Source: Trichostrongylus colubriformis
Taxonomy: Eukaryota; Nematoda; Chromadorea; Rhabditida; Trichostrongylidae
NCBI GenBank assembly: GCA_963978905.1
Contig: OZ022260.1
Span: 16,481,725-16,545,724 of the forward strand
Reading direction: 5' to 3'
DNA: 64,000 nt
A program made the position numbers and the translations under genes. The notes beneath the pieces were generated by a model. That model did not search any database. It saw only the letters and a list, made by a program, of their open reading frames with translations, and was not told the origin of the DNA. Below are positions 12,701 through 24,786 of the stretch, one piece after another (the stretch's first letter is position 1; every line of letters starts with the position of its first letter).

Positions 12701-14159
12701 TGACCATGGTCGCGAGTACGGTTCTGCGCAGTTTTACATTTGAGTACGAGTGCCAATTGACCGGATACATGCCTGCAATGCGTACGGTATGCCTTTGCCA
12801 GCTTGTAGGTGGAAGCATAATACAATGTCGGGGATAATAGATCTTTGACTATTATGGCTTTGGCAATTTCCAAGCATGAGCCATGCACTTGCCTACCATT
12901 AGAAATCGTATTAAACATGAATACAAAACCTGTGAGTGTTGCCCAACGTTTGAATCCTTCGTTTCTGCGCTGTGTCCTCCTCGACATGTGCGCTTCCATG
13001 CTCTCGAAATATGTTTTGGTGTTGTATTGGTAAAAGGTCACAGTCTGAAAAGTTGATTATGTGAAACCCTGATTTCGTTTTGAGAACTTGAAAAATTTCC
13101 TCTCCAAAATATTATAAAAAAGGAGGAGTCTAAGCTGAACTCTCGACTCCATTACTTTATGTTACCTGCAACAGAGTTAAAATCATTGACTTTCTTCTGA
13201 AGATGGAACAGGAGTAGCTAACTTACCCTGATCCTCTGACAGAAAATTTAGGATTATCATTAGACCATATATCTCTGAAATACAATACAAAGAATGGAGA
13301 AAGCAGTCACGGAATGCTTTATTGGAGTTTTTTTAGGAACACAATTATATACCGGGCTATGGCTTGGGTGTGTTTGCTAGAAGTATTCAGAGGCCCATCC
13401 GCATGTACCTAAGAGCAAAAAAAAGCATGGATATAAGTGACAAAAAAGAGAGAAATCATGCCATTAGATGATACATGGCAAGAAATACAGTTTCGTTCTA
13501 CTACCAGCAGTATTTCCGCTTCCAGCAAATAGCGTAATCGGACAAATCTGCTATATGTCAAACCCTCTGAGGAGAGCCGTGGGGGTTTCCCTCTTTCACT
13601 TCTGCAGTCAGTGAACTTGTGAGCTTGCGGTTGAAAAAAGCATTAGTGGAAGAGCATTTTCTCTTGTACATAGTTTCATGGAATACAAGCGATGACAGTT
13701 ACTGCGGTGGTTTTCAAAAAGTAAGTGTCCTGTGTAAAAAACCCACTAACCATATTGCAGCCTCCAATCGTTCTCTTACCAGCCGTTCATCAGAATGCAT
13801 TCTGTCCACTCACATTCACATAAAATAATATTTATTGGCATTTCTACGCATTGTTTTATGCTCCACTGAATCGGATAGACGTATTAAGTGGACTGCAATT
13901 CAATCCTATTTGAATCTTCCTTTCCGAACACTTTTTTTTATTTCACTTTGCATTTCATAAATTTTTCAACAATTCGGAGAATTTCGAATTTATTTTTACA
14001 AATTCACATTCTTAGACGCCAATAAAGTTTCCATTCCATTTTCCCTTCATGACAAGGTATCGGGTGGGAGACGATGTCTTGTACAAAATTCCTTTTACTT
14101 GTTTTGTAATTTCCCTTTGATTATTTCCAAATGTGATAATTTTCCTTTGTAGCTTTTTA
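9719..14159. other. Gene-poor intergenic stretch
   Basis: No gene was recognised between the RhoGEF stop codon and the foldback element at 14.16 kb. Open frames here reach 139 codons but have no recognisable domains and no coherent splice context. The only distinct structure is the short hairpin at 11,286-11,332. A part near 12.6 kb weakly resembles 2.2-2.5 kb. Confidence 0.5.
11286..11332. repeat. 14-bp perfect inverted repeat (hairpin)
   Basis: The arm ACGCGCTCCACTAC at 11,286-11,299 is perfectly complementary to 11,319-11,332, with a 19-base loop. It may be the core of an eroded palindromic element; function unknown. Confidence 0.7.
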
Positions 14160-15382
14160 TTGGGTTGAGGAATAAGTTCCCGCGGTTTTTTTAAACCCCG
14201 TTTTTCACATTGTTTCCTTCATCTTTCGACGAAGCTCATACTATATGCTTTCGATAGAGCTTTTTTTTGCTCTACGAAATGCTACTATCTGGTTTTCGAT
14301 TCCTCAGACTACCTAATATTTATGAGGTTTGGAAATGAAATGAGCTGAAGGCAAAAATTGGTACTCTCGACACCTCATCTTCCTAATCTACCATCGAGAT
14401 CAAAAAATGCATGTGTATATGTTTTCGATAGAGCTTTTCCGGCTCTACAGAATGGTACTACCTTTTATTTGAATCGCTCAACTTTTCGCTGTTTTTAAGC
14501 TCATAAAGGCAGTACTCACAAAAGTGTGCACTTTCGTTTTCTTCTCTTCCTCGCCCACCATCTAGATCGAAGAGAATATCCAGGTATGCATTCGATAGAG
14601 CTCTTTTTGCTCTACAAGGTGATATCACTTTTCTTTTGAATCTTTCCATATTTTATATTTTCAAAATTCGACAAAATCGTGCATTTTCGTCCCATGGTTC
14701 AAAAATGCTCGATTTCGTCCACATTTCAGTGATCTAAAAAATGGCAAAAAATAATTAGAAGAAATACCGTGACAATATCTTGTAGAGCGAAAAGAGCTCT
14801 ATCGAATAGTACAAGGAATTATGCCAAAACATCTCTTTCATGTTGCAAATTTGAATTGAAGAAAAGATGGAAATTTATTCCTATATGCTAAAATATGAAA
14901 AGATTCAAAAGAAAAGTGACATCACCTTGTAGAGCAAAAAGAGCTCTATCGAATGCATACCTGGATATTCTCCTCGATCTTGAGAGTGAGCGAGGAAGGG
15001 AAGAAAACGAAAGTGCACACTTTTGTGAGTACTACCTTTGTGAGCCTTAAAAACAGCAAAAAGTTGAGCGATTCAAAAAAAAGGTGGTACCATTCTGTAG
15101 AGCAGGAAAAGCTCTATCGAAAACACATACACATGAATTTTTTGATCTCGATGGTAGACTAGGAATATGAGGTGTCGAAGGTACCAATTTTTGCCTTCAG
15201 CTTATTTCATTTCCAAGCCTCATAAATATTAAGTGGTCTGAGGAATCGAAAACCAGATAGTAGCATTTTGTAGAGCTAAAAAAAGCTCAATTGAAATCAT
15301 ATATAAGCTTCGTTGAAAGATGAAGGAAACAATGTGAAAAACGGAGTTAAAGAAAACCGCGGGAACTTATTTCTCAACCCAA
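14160..15382. mobile_element. 1.2-kb foldback element with TA target duplication and internal hairpins
   Basis: The ends are TTGGGTTGAGGAATAAGTTC and its complement, flanked by TA, as for mariner/Tc1-type insertions. The arms are complementary over almost their whole length, about 600 bp each, so the element is one giant imperfect hairpin. Along the arms a short motif pairing TCGATAGAGC with GCTCTAC recurs at least seven times (near 14,250, 14,430, 14,595, 14,780, 14,930, 15,095 and 15,270). Each copy is itself a small stem-loop. No transposase is encoded. Confidence 0.85.
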
Positions 15383-16143
15383 TAGAATAGGCTGGGCATT
15401 GGGCAAGCGAACAAGGTAGTAATAGATGTGTCTGCACCGCTTTGAGCTAGGAGTGGTTGGCAGTGTGCACATTCACATGCGTTCTATGGCATCATCACTA
15501 ACCATAAGATGAGCTAGACCACTAGGATGATGTAGAATTATTGCGTCTTTTTTCATCAAATTTTATCATACAAAAACGATGAAAGCCTTTCTAAAAATAG
15601 TGGTTTAGTGATTATAACGCATTCTTATTATCTTAGATCGTTTAAAAAAAATGCTTCGTGAAAAAGCACATAAAGCAATAAACTTTCAATTTAAAAAAAA
15701 CACAAAAAAGGCCGCAGTGATCATCCATCAAACTACAAAGTAAATTAAATACTGGTATCCTTTCTAAGCCATCTCAGGCCATGGATAGCCTATTGCTGCG
15801 CACTTGTTTATGGTGTCTACTGACCTTCGCCATCGCTATAGTCACCAATGTGGTCGCAGATGCCAACCCTGATGGCCAATCTTATTTCTATTACTTCTGC
15901 GTTCGTGGCAATGCTCCCCTTGGCAAACCTTCAGCAAATTTTTGAACCATTAAATTCTTCGATCTTGTGTCGCGTGTTCTCCAGCGTCTTCTTCTCAAGG
16001 CTCCCCAAGAACTGACAACAACCTTTATATTATTATTCATATTGAGTAATTATATTTCAGAGTATATTGGTTAGGAATAAGGAAATTATCAATCAAAGAT
16101 AAATTAAAAAATTTTCAAAAAGAATCAATTAGAGATTATTATA
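15383..16143. other. Intergenic, nothing recognised
   Basis: AT-rich DNA between two TIR elements. No exon, RNA gene or repeat structure was identified. Confidence 0.5.
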
Positions 16144-16922
16144 TTAGGTTGTTCCGAAAGTTTTGTAGGATTTTTCCGAAAAACTCAATAACTCTTGTTT
16201 ACTCTGAGGCAGGTCTAGGCGGTCAGGAATATAGCAGAGGGACTATGAGTGGTCTTGGGTCAGCAAAGCGACGGAAGCTTGCCACTCAGTCAACGCTGCA
16301 TTGCGTAAGGGATGTGTGAGCTACGAGACCGTGTGCCGCTGGCTCATCAGCTTCAGCAACGGCGACATTGACATGGAAGGCAAACCACGCTTGGGACTGT
16401 GTTACTTCTGGAACGCAGAAGGAATGCTTTCCCAAGGGGTGCTGGTATAACGCGAGACAGTCACCGCTACCGTATGCACCCACCAGCTCCAGCAGCTCAC
16501 AGTCGCTGTTTGAGAAAAGCGCGGAAAAGGTCCGTGGTCACCCTCCTTCATGACGACGGCCGCTCCCATTTCGCGAAAAGTACCCAGGCCAAGCTGCATG
16601 AGCTCGGCTGGGATGTGCTGCCCCACCCGCCATACTCTCCAGAATTGCCACATCTGACTATCATTTTACCCATCCTCTTGGATCCTTCCTGGCCAAGAGA
16701 AAATTCGTTCATTATAATTGCTTGCAAAGGCGATCGCTGACTTTTTCGACTCTCAGAACCCAGAGTTCTGGGAGGAGGCAATCAACGATCTACCTGTGAG
16801 GTGGCAGAGTGCTGTCGATAATAATGGTGAACACGTTGCTGCTTAATTGTTGTTTGTTGGAAGAAAAAATTATAAAAAGTGATTATCGAAAAAAATCCTA
16901 CAAGACTTTTGGGACAACCTAA
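16144..16922 (+). mobile_element. Internally deleted mariner, copy 1
   Basis: Terminal repeats begin TTAGGTTGTTCCGAAAGTTTT on the left. Their complement on the right ends TTTTGGGACAACCTAA, and TA flanks both ends. The plus strand carries a broken transposase. An N-terminal helix-turn-helix part ([12 protein letters not shown]) runs directly into the middle domain (LCYFWNAEG), skipping the expected sequence between them. Next come [19 protein letters not shown] and a degenerate C-terminus. Stops and frameshifts make it a pseudogene. The copy at 32.9-33.6 kb has the same join. Confidence 0.85.
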
Positions 16923-17111
16923 TAAATTAGATTCAGACTCACGTTAGGCGACAGCTTGAAATAGTGATTTTGCCGATGGCGGTACGGATATTCTACTTGC
17001 GAGAACGGCAAATCATATTTGCATGAGCTGCCAAATGACATGAACATCTTATCCATCCTGCGAGAACGGCCCCACGACAGAAATTCATTTTGGACGTAAT
17101 TCCACCTCAGA

Positions 17112-17248
17112 AGATACCAAACAGCTAACTAGGAGACAGTCTCATTAGTCATGGCTTTACACCGCATCGTCTCGCATAATCTATCCGAGACGAGGCGGTG
17201 TAAAGCCATGACTAATGGGTCTGTCTCCTAGTTAGCAGTTCGGTATCT
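17112..17248. mobile_element. 137-bp near-perfect palindrome (small MITE)
   Basis: The arms begin AGATACC and run through GCTAACTAGGAGACAG and AGTCATGGCTTTACACCGC, meeting at a loop of about 11 bases near 17,180. Almost every base pairs. No coding capacity. The size suits a short foldback MITE, though no clear target duplication was seen. Confidence 0.8.
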
Positions 17249-18120
17249 TTTGTTTGATTGATTATGGACATAGTAGAAATCTAGGAGAATAGGAGCCTGG
17301 AGCATTTTTTGCAGCACGAGGGTTCCACGTTCATGTTGTAGGGGTGATTCAGTGGATGATTAGAACGAGGAGTACAAGAGAGATTATTCGTGTCACTGTG
17401 TTCTGTACATGAAAATATTAGTAGATTGCATGAACAACGGCGCGTATCACACCCAATCTCTTGGGGCGGGGCGTCGGCATGTGTGGCCATCGAGACGATA
17501 ACACATGCGTCGCCGCGAAGGTAGGCAGAGGTCTAATGTGGCCTCTAATTGGTTGTCATGGTCGAGGAGTTAGATAACACGGCAATGGAGAAAAACTTAG
17601 AGAAAGTTTCAAAAACTAAAAGATGGGTCTCGTAACCTCTCCACCGATCTTTGCATAAATAAATTAGATGCGCCGTCCCTGAGCTTTGGTCGGAGTCACT
17701 CGAATCTGTGATACGAGGCAGTGATGCGCTCCCTAGTGGGAGAAGCCTACACACGCGAAATTTACTGAGCACAGCAGGGACTTGTCAAATGGTGTGCGCT
17801 ATTCACCACAAATTGTGTCACAGATTCCCTCCTTAGATCCTTAGGGTCCATTCATATTGAACATAGTTTTTTCAGTAACACTCGCTCGCTCTTATTGTAG
17901 GGGTGCATTCATTCTTTTTGAGGCTTATTTCGAAAGTATATGTCAATTTATTAATCAAATCATGTGCAATCACTTGAGACGGAGATGTGGTAGTTTTTCT
18001 TGGTTCACTTCTCTATATAGTAATGTCTTTTCTGACCCTATTCAGGCGGAATAGCGTAGAAGGAAAGAAATGTCATTTGCTTTGCTATATTCCCTCCTCG
18101 GGACGATTTTTTTACAACTA

Positions 18121-18801
18121 TTAGGTCTATGCAGAATAAATGGCCAAAACGGACTACTTTTTTCAAAACGCCATAACTTCGCTCGGACACAACTTTATTT
18201 GTCGAAATAAAAACCATTCGAATCTACACAACCTTGCCAACGATCTGGTAAAGAAAATATGCAATCATGATAAAATTCTGGATTGCGAAAATTAATAAAG
18301 TCTACGATGGCATTTTCAACCTGCATAATTTCGGCGAATTTTTTCTGACGCAGGTTTGCATCGAGAACCGGGAAAAAGTGGTAATTCGTCAGAGATAGGT
18401 CTGAGGAATAAGGGGGGTGAGGGAGAGTCTCGATCAGTTTCTGCCGGGTGACTTGCGAACTGTGGGGTTTTGCGTTGTTTTGCGCACCCAGTAAAAAAAA
18501 AGATGTAGTTAGGCATCGAGCCTCTCCCTCACCCCCCTTATTCCCCAGACCTATCCCTGACGGACTACCACTTTTTCCGGGTTTCCGATGCAAACCTGCG
18601 GCAGAAAAACTATGCACGGTAAAAATGCCATTCTTGACTTTATTGATTCTCGCAATCCAGAATTTGATCATGATGGTATATTTTCCTTACCAGATCGTTG
18701 GCAAAATTCTGTAGATTCGAATGGTTTTTATTTCGACAAATAAAGTTGTGTCTGAGCGAATGGCCAATTACGTTTCGGCCATTTATTCTGCATAGACCTA
18801 A
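18121..18801. mobile_element. Inverted-duplicated mariner 3' half, TA-flanked
   Basis: The ends are TTAGGTCTATGCAGAATAA and its complement, flanked by TA. Both arms encode the C-terminal part of a mariner transposase reading outward. The left arm does so on the minus strand (HPPYSSDLSLTNYHFF, then LPDRW and NGFYFDK ending near 18,195). The right arm does so on the plus strand (LPDRWQNSVDSNGFYFDK ending near 18,740). Neither arm has the N-terminal domain. The structure is best explained by inverted duplication of a mariner end, giving a palindrome with two functional-looking termini. Confidence 0.85.
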
Positions 18802-20904
18802 TACACAGAGAACTCAGATAGATAGAAAATTGAATAAATTTCCAAGCACTAAGCATCACACTGTCACTTGTAACGTAAGATGCATGCAGTTAATGTATCT
18901 TCTTCCACCAATGTATCAAAGCCCTAGGGACCCAAACGCGGAGGTCTCCGCAAACGTGACTAGTTCAACAAGCGCGCTCCTGTTCGCTATTCGTGCTCCG
19001 ATGCAAACGAATTCGAATCGAGGATACTTCCATGCATCGTTGTGATGACACATTTTTCATTAACTCATTCATGGCTATGGCTTTCTTCCTTTGTGTTTGG
19101 TTGTAGTCTGCCTCACTCATTGCTATATTGAATGCTGGCTTTGCTCATTACCATGTTGAATTCATTGGACTGAATCATCGTCTTAATTCATGATTCGCCT
19201 AATCAATGCGTAAGGAAAGAAAGGCACGTGGAATTGTTTTTATGTGATAATCAATATTTTTACTCGCATTTCGGTTCGTGAATTCGGCATTTGCTTAAGG
19301 CTTTCTGTGTCTTTTGAAGAATCGCCTGTGCTAATACTTTGAAGGGTTCCAATGGAACCAGGAGTCTTCTTTGTCACTCTTGAAAAGCTACTTGAAATCA
19401 GGCCCAATTTTTGGTCCCAAAAAGCGAGCGTCTACTGTGATAGAAATTGGAGGCACTGGGTGGACAAGGAGGGAGGGTGAACTGGTCGATGCATCTAAAT
19501 CCACATCTCAGCACCATCAAAACAAGCCCATGGATGAAAAACGAAGCAAAGAAGTGGATATTGGCCGAAGGTTTGGATTTTACTCAAGTCTAAAAAGGTA
19601 TCAGCTCTGAAGTGCACTCTGCCCTTTGCCCTCATTCCACATAGCGCTAAAAGAGTGACAAGCACGAGCTTTAAAAAAAAGTACTCACGTTAGACATCGA
19701 AATAGTCTCCTCGGTCGTCATACGAAGTGACAATGTCAGTGGGCAAAGCTCCCTGAACACTCAACCTGTCAGTCACTTTGTGTCGGAGTGGATGTTCATT
19801 CATGGACGGCCGTCCCAATAGCAATCGCTGTTACTAAATAGGGTTCACGGACCTCGGCTGCGAGTTCATTGTCGGTATAGCCACCGCTGAATGTGTAGAG
19901 TTGATTCCTATGGATCACTCACTGATACCTATTAGCAGAGTGCTGCTGGATCAGGCGATTCGACTTAGGAGAAGTCGAAATTGCTCCCTTGGGATGGGAC
20001 CGGCGAAACTGGTGCTTGCCGAGAAGGAGGTAGTTAGTCGTAAGAAGGTCAACAATAAGTAATGAGGCAGTGAAAGGTAAGCCTCGTGATTATGGTACTT
20101 TCCAACTTTTTCGCTTTCTGACAGCTATGGTTCTTTTCCTCATCACCTTTCCCACTTCTGCAGTAGGGAGCGGTACAATCCATTGGGGAAAGGGCTCGTG
20201 GGGTGTAAGACGGGGCCCGATAAAGGAGCTCATTGGATTCGACACTGTATGCAGACTAGGAGACCAAAAACACTGCGCGCTGGATTCCGAAGAACTCCTG
20301 AATAAAGTTGGATTCTTATTTTGAAATCTAATCCCTACTCCATGAGGAATGGAAACGATTGTATCCTTTGGGTGGGGAGTGCCGGCTTAGTTACATTTGC
20401 TGCGAAAGTTAAAATATTACCGAGAAGAGCCATTCAGTCCACTCGAGTAAATGGGCCTCCGTAGGTTCTTGTGATCTACATATGTAAGTCATTGTTCATG
20501 GAATCGCTGAGATGTTTAACAAGGTGGCTTTGAGCTCATAGCAATGCTCTCATCATCACACCTATCATCCCAGACATTCTCATCTTCTGTTTAGGTCTAG
20601 GGATGTGTGACGTTTGACCGGTTTTTTTTTCATCCTTTCATAAGACGGACCACTTGATACCTCTCTATCTCATTGTGTGTTGCCTAAGCGATTCGTTCTA
20701 TTGTCTTCCCAGCTCTTCGCCCTTCCCCTTACTGGTCATAGTACACCCGTGGTATGCACTTATACCAAGGACAGGCTTAGGCTCTGCCAACTATTTCTGT
20801 TCATGCCTAGATACATATGAAGCAGAGAGGCAAGGAGACTCGTCCTTCATTTTCTTCATCCAGATCTGGTATTTCAGCTGTGCAGATGTTCGCTTAGGTG
20901 CAGG
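18802..20904. other. Intergenic, no recognised gene
   Basis: No domain was recognised. A 73-codon open frame at 19,841-20,062 and an 84-codon frame at 20,070-20,324 with a hydrophobic N-terminal stretch are the most protein-like segments, but neither has homology I recognise. Confidence 0.4.
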
Positions 20905-21700
20905 GGGTCGCTGGTTATTGGTACGACCACGCCTTTTTAGCAGCTTATTACTTTTGCCTCGCACATGAGGTGCGAAGTGACCCCAATTAGCTGCGAGAAC
21001 TCAAGAGTCATCGTGTTGCACACATTGATCTATTAACCGAGTAAAGATCCACTTATTGAAATAGAGATTAACTGCTATTATGCAAATTAAAATAAACATA
21101 AATCTATTATGAACATATGAGACTCATACAGCTTTACTGGTCACAAACCTGGACGTACGCCTGTAGTATGAAGTGTTAAGTTTGGTCTAAAGTCTCTCCT
21201 CAAAACCTCAAAATGCCTTGAAAGACCAATACCAATGAGTCAAGTCGCCAGAGGATAAGTAGCGAGTGCTTCGTTTGCAAGGAGATTATCTTCTTTCGAT
21301 TAGCTAACTTGCTGTCATAGGTATTGCAGAAGAAAGGCTTTTCTTCATTGGCCATTTCATTCCATTTCAAAACGTGTCATATTTTGTTTCTAATGTAAAT
21401 GTGCATTCAGAAGTTCCATCGGAAGTCAGGGTTTATTGCCATCACCACTTCCGCTCTTCGTGAATAGTGTTTAAGACGACCATATTTTAAAAAGTTTGTG
21501 AAATTGTGAAGTGCTTCGTCAAGAAAATTGTCCCATTTATATGCTTGTTTGATTTGTTTTTACTCATTTTATGGATCAATGTGGCCAAAATGATCATCCG
21601 TGAGTTCTCGCTCTAATTGGGGTCACCTCGCACCGCATGTGCGAAGCAACAGTAATTAGCTGCGAAAAAGACGGGGTCGTACCAATAACCACCTTCCCAG
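20905..21700. mobile_element. 0.8-kb element with about 93-bp inverted repeats
   Basis: Left arm 20,911-21,003 and right arm 21,601-21,692 are reverse complements with scattered mismatches. Shared blocks include GGTTATTGGTACGACC, GTGACCCCAATTAG and GCGAGAACTCA. The roughly 600-bp interior is unrelated and encodes no recognisable protein. This is a typical non-autonomous TIR element; the target duplication is unclear. Confidence 0.75.
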
Positions 21701-24047
21701 GTGCAGGTTTACCTTCTGTCGCCTTCCTTTAATGCGCTGGTATGGCATTAGCTACTCATCAAAAGTCTTATAAGTGTAGCTGCCCTATTTTTCATCCGCG
21801 TGGATAACATCCGCCGTTAATGAAGTCGTGCGATTCCCTTATTTTGATCCAAACTAGTAAGCAAAGCAACGGAAGAAGCTAGTGATAGAAACTGCATGCT
21901 GGGGCTGTGAACGAGAGACTATGAATATCTGTTCAGCAGTCGTGGAAACAGTGATAGGAAGCTGGACAATATTGAGCATTGAATTCCACTCTCGCATGTT
22001 TATAATCGGAGGTTCATAGTCATAGAGTTCAGGCATGAAACAACCCGGAGACCTTCAGCTAGGAATGTGTCCAACAAGGGGAAATTTGTCACGAGAAGGC
22101 AAGCAAGCTTTTTAACAGTAAGTGAGTGCCACACTGGAAATACTAAAGGGATTGCCTTTTCGAGGTGTGATCTGTTCTCTCTGTGCCATTAAGAAGGAAT
22201 CGTTTAAAAACAAGCGGTGATTTGTAACATGCACTGCAGTCTGTGTGTCAAGTGATGGAGTTTTGTAATTTTTGTTGCGTCATGATCATACTTTTCGTAG
22301 TGGGAAATGCATTCAGCGAGTTATAGTGGGAAATGCGTTCAGCGAGTTATACCGAGCGACCGTTTGACCTGTCTCGTCTATCGCAGCTTGACTGTTACAG
22401 CAGTGGAACATTGTACACTCTCCTACTTCTACTCTCCTCAATTCACCAGAAGCTCATACATACTGCTGGCAGTAGTGAACGAGGAGGGTACGGCTCTTCT
22501 TCTCGACATTGCTCAGTTGTACTTCGCACGAGAAACCCTCCCAAATTTAAGTTAAGTGGGCTGCAAAAGTTCTTTTTCGCTTATTACGCTGAGATGGCCT
22601 TTCATGCAATGCCATGAGTTCCTTTTGTCCAAACCCACCGATAACTTTGTTCAAGAGAAATGTATTGAAACTCAGCATGGGGTTGAAAGGGGGTCAGGGA
22701 GTTCCGTTTCCGGAATATTGGGTTATGCAATCAATATGGCTGGATTTGTGTAAGCAAAAGTATGTTGACTGCAATGGCTGTATTTCGTTCGACAGAAGTG
22801 AGCCAGGATATGTGCCCTTGAAATAGACGAAACAGCTAAAACCCAGTAAGTAGGATAGTACTGTTGAGTTTTCTTCTTTTCTCTTTAATATTATTCTGAT
22901 TGTTAGCACTGACGGCATTGTCTTGGTAAAGGCACGTCTAGTGACGTAATGAAATAAATAAATAAATATAGGATCACTGTGGCCTGCGCTGAGCGAGCAA
23001 GAGGTGCTGGTATTATGTCACCATTTCTAGCAGTACATGTAAGGGTTAACGATAACGCTCTCGAGGTATGAACCCTGTAAATCGAATCCCATGAATGAGT
23101 TGCGCTCCAACCATTAGAGAATCCTATACTTCCACTTCTCGATGAAAACGTCTCCCGAAAAGGCGTGGCCACTCACTTTGAAGCGGAGATATTCGGCAGC
23201 AGCTGTGTCGGCCAAGCGTCATGCCTCTTTTCGATTTTGGACATAGTAAGTTTTTAACTTAGTAGATCGGGCTGCAGAGTTTTCTGAATCTGTATTTTAT
23301 TGGACGCTGCGAAGCTTATGTATCTTTTGTCCTTGTTGGAATGGTTTTCCTCACCTCTCACAACTGACCGTGCAATTTTTTTAACACATGAATTTCAATT
23401 TTACCGTTATACCCTTGCAAATGGCGTCACAGCCACACATAATTCCCAAGGGCTCATGTCATCCATTTAGGGAAGTACATTAATCGCAAAAAATGTGCTA
23501 GTATGTTTCATTTTCGACGAATTGGAGCAGCGTGTCTGTGTAGGGCCCTATATCTGTCACGAAAATACTTATGCTCCTCCGCAGGTCGCCGTTCGCCGCG
23601 ATGTCCTGCCGTGTTCGATGGACAAAAGACATGGTCCCTCCCATTCTCGTACCTTTCATGTGAGCGTGGCGTTTTGCGCTGCTCCTGCTGCTTCGCTGTT
23701 CTGAATATCAGTGCCCATGCCCTCTCCCGTGAGCCAAGGTTATAACTCGCAACTCCCTTTCAATAAACTTCAGATATTTTATTTTTTGTTCAAGCTGCAA
23801 GGATTGTAAGGAAGTCACAAATTACCTGCGACCTTGGCAGAGTTGAAGTAAAGTTTTTCATGCTCTAGCCGTGCAGAATATCGAATTGAACTATCTAAGG
23901 TAGTGCTCGGAAGACATCCGAATTATATGCATGGTTGCGATAGGGTCTTACCTCGTCATGGATTTAATTAATTTTTTAACGTTCAGGTTCCTTGCCGAAA
24001 CGAATCAGTTATCCTCGTTCACTTTAGCCTTCAAATGGTGTATTGCA
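21701..24047. other. Intergenic region upstream of ERH
   Basis: No gene or structured repeat recognised. It presumably includes the ERH promoter, but no specific element can be pointed to. Confidence 0.4.
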
Positions 24048-24048
24048 G
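24040..24048 (+). promoter_or_regulatory. Likely trans-splice (or 5' UTR) acceptor of ERH
   Basis: GTATTGCAG ends at 24,048, only 17 bases before the ERH ATG. In nematodes an acceptor this close to the start usually receives a spliced leader. A cis-spliced 5' UTR exon is the alternative. Confidence 0.5.
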
Positions 24049-24065
24049 AATCACATAAATACAAG

Positions 24066-24786
24066 ATGGTTCACACAATTTTGCTCGTTCAACCCACCGT
24101 CCGACCGGATTCTCGAACATGGTCTGATTATGAGTCGACGACTGATTGTCTTGAAGGTAATAAACGCTGTTCCAGTTCTTTAAGGAATAGTTTTTGAGGA
24201 GGCTTTTTAATGTCTAGTGCACATGGTGCTTTTAATGGTCACATGAACGACTCATTAGAATGAAGAACACGCTGCGCAAAATAAGCGCTGTGAGACACTA
24301 TTGCACGGAAACCATACAGGGCGAAGTTTAAATGGGCATTGTCGACAAGTACAGCCTTTCATTTTGATTCAGATGCAACGATATGTCCGATTGCGTAGAG
24401 GTTTTTCTTTATCACGGAATTTGATTTGAAATGAATTCGAACTTTCAGGCATTTGCAAAATCTATGAGGAGTTTCTAAAGAAGCAAAATCCGTCAATGGC
24501 AAGCATCACTTATGACGTCTCTCATCTATATGAATTTATCGACAAACTTTCGGACCTCAGCTGCCTTATTCTTAATACGGTTGGTACTCTTAAGTTTTCT
24601 GAAGCACTAGTTTCTCTTTTCAGGTGCTCGTTTTGTTCCTCGTATTTTTGATAGTCTTAAATTTTAATTAAAATTATCGACTTCAAGGGTGATTTTTAGG
24701 AAACATGCCAATACGTGCCACATAATAAGGATTGGATCAAGGAGAAAATTTTTGTGATGTTGAGGACACAGGCGAGAAACGACTGA
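24066..24786 (+). CDS. Enhancer of rudimentary homologue (ERH family), complete
   Basis: Three exons (24066-24156, 24449-24579, 24700-24786) join in frame to 102 residues; animal ERH proteins are about 104. The start [11 protein letters not shown] matches the family N-terminus, followed by [45 protein letters not shown] and [16 protein letters not shown] is a small dimeric nuclear scaffold involved in splicing and RNA-processing complexes. In C. elegans the paralogue ERH-2 is part of the PETISCO complex for 21U-RNA biogenesis. Which nematode paralogue this is cannot be settled by eye, so no symbol is given. ATG 24,066 is chosen over an in-frame ATG at 23,931 because the intervening peptide is not conserved and an acceptor lies between them. 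Donor sites are GTAATA and GTTGGT. Confidence 0.93.

Noticed and set aside
2200..12750. Similarity between about 2.2-2.5 kb and 12.55-12.75 kb as a defined transposon
   Set aside because: Only short patches match (for example GCAAATACGAC-like and TTTCTCGAC-like words); no ends or structure could be defined.
20070..20324. 84-codon frame with a hydrophobic segment resembling a signal peptide
   Set aside because: No homology recognised and no exon structure around it; hydrophobic stretches are common in random AT-rich translations.
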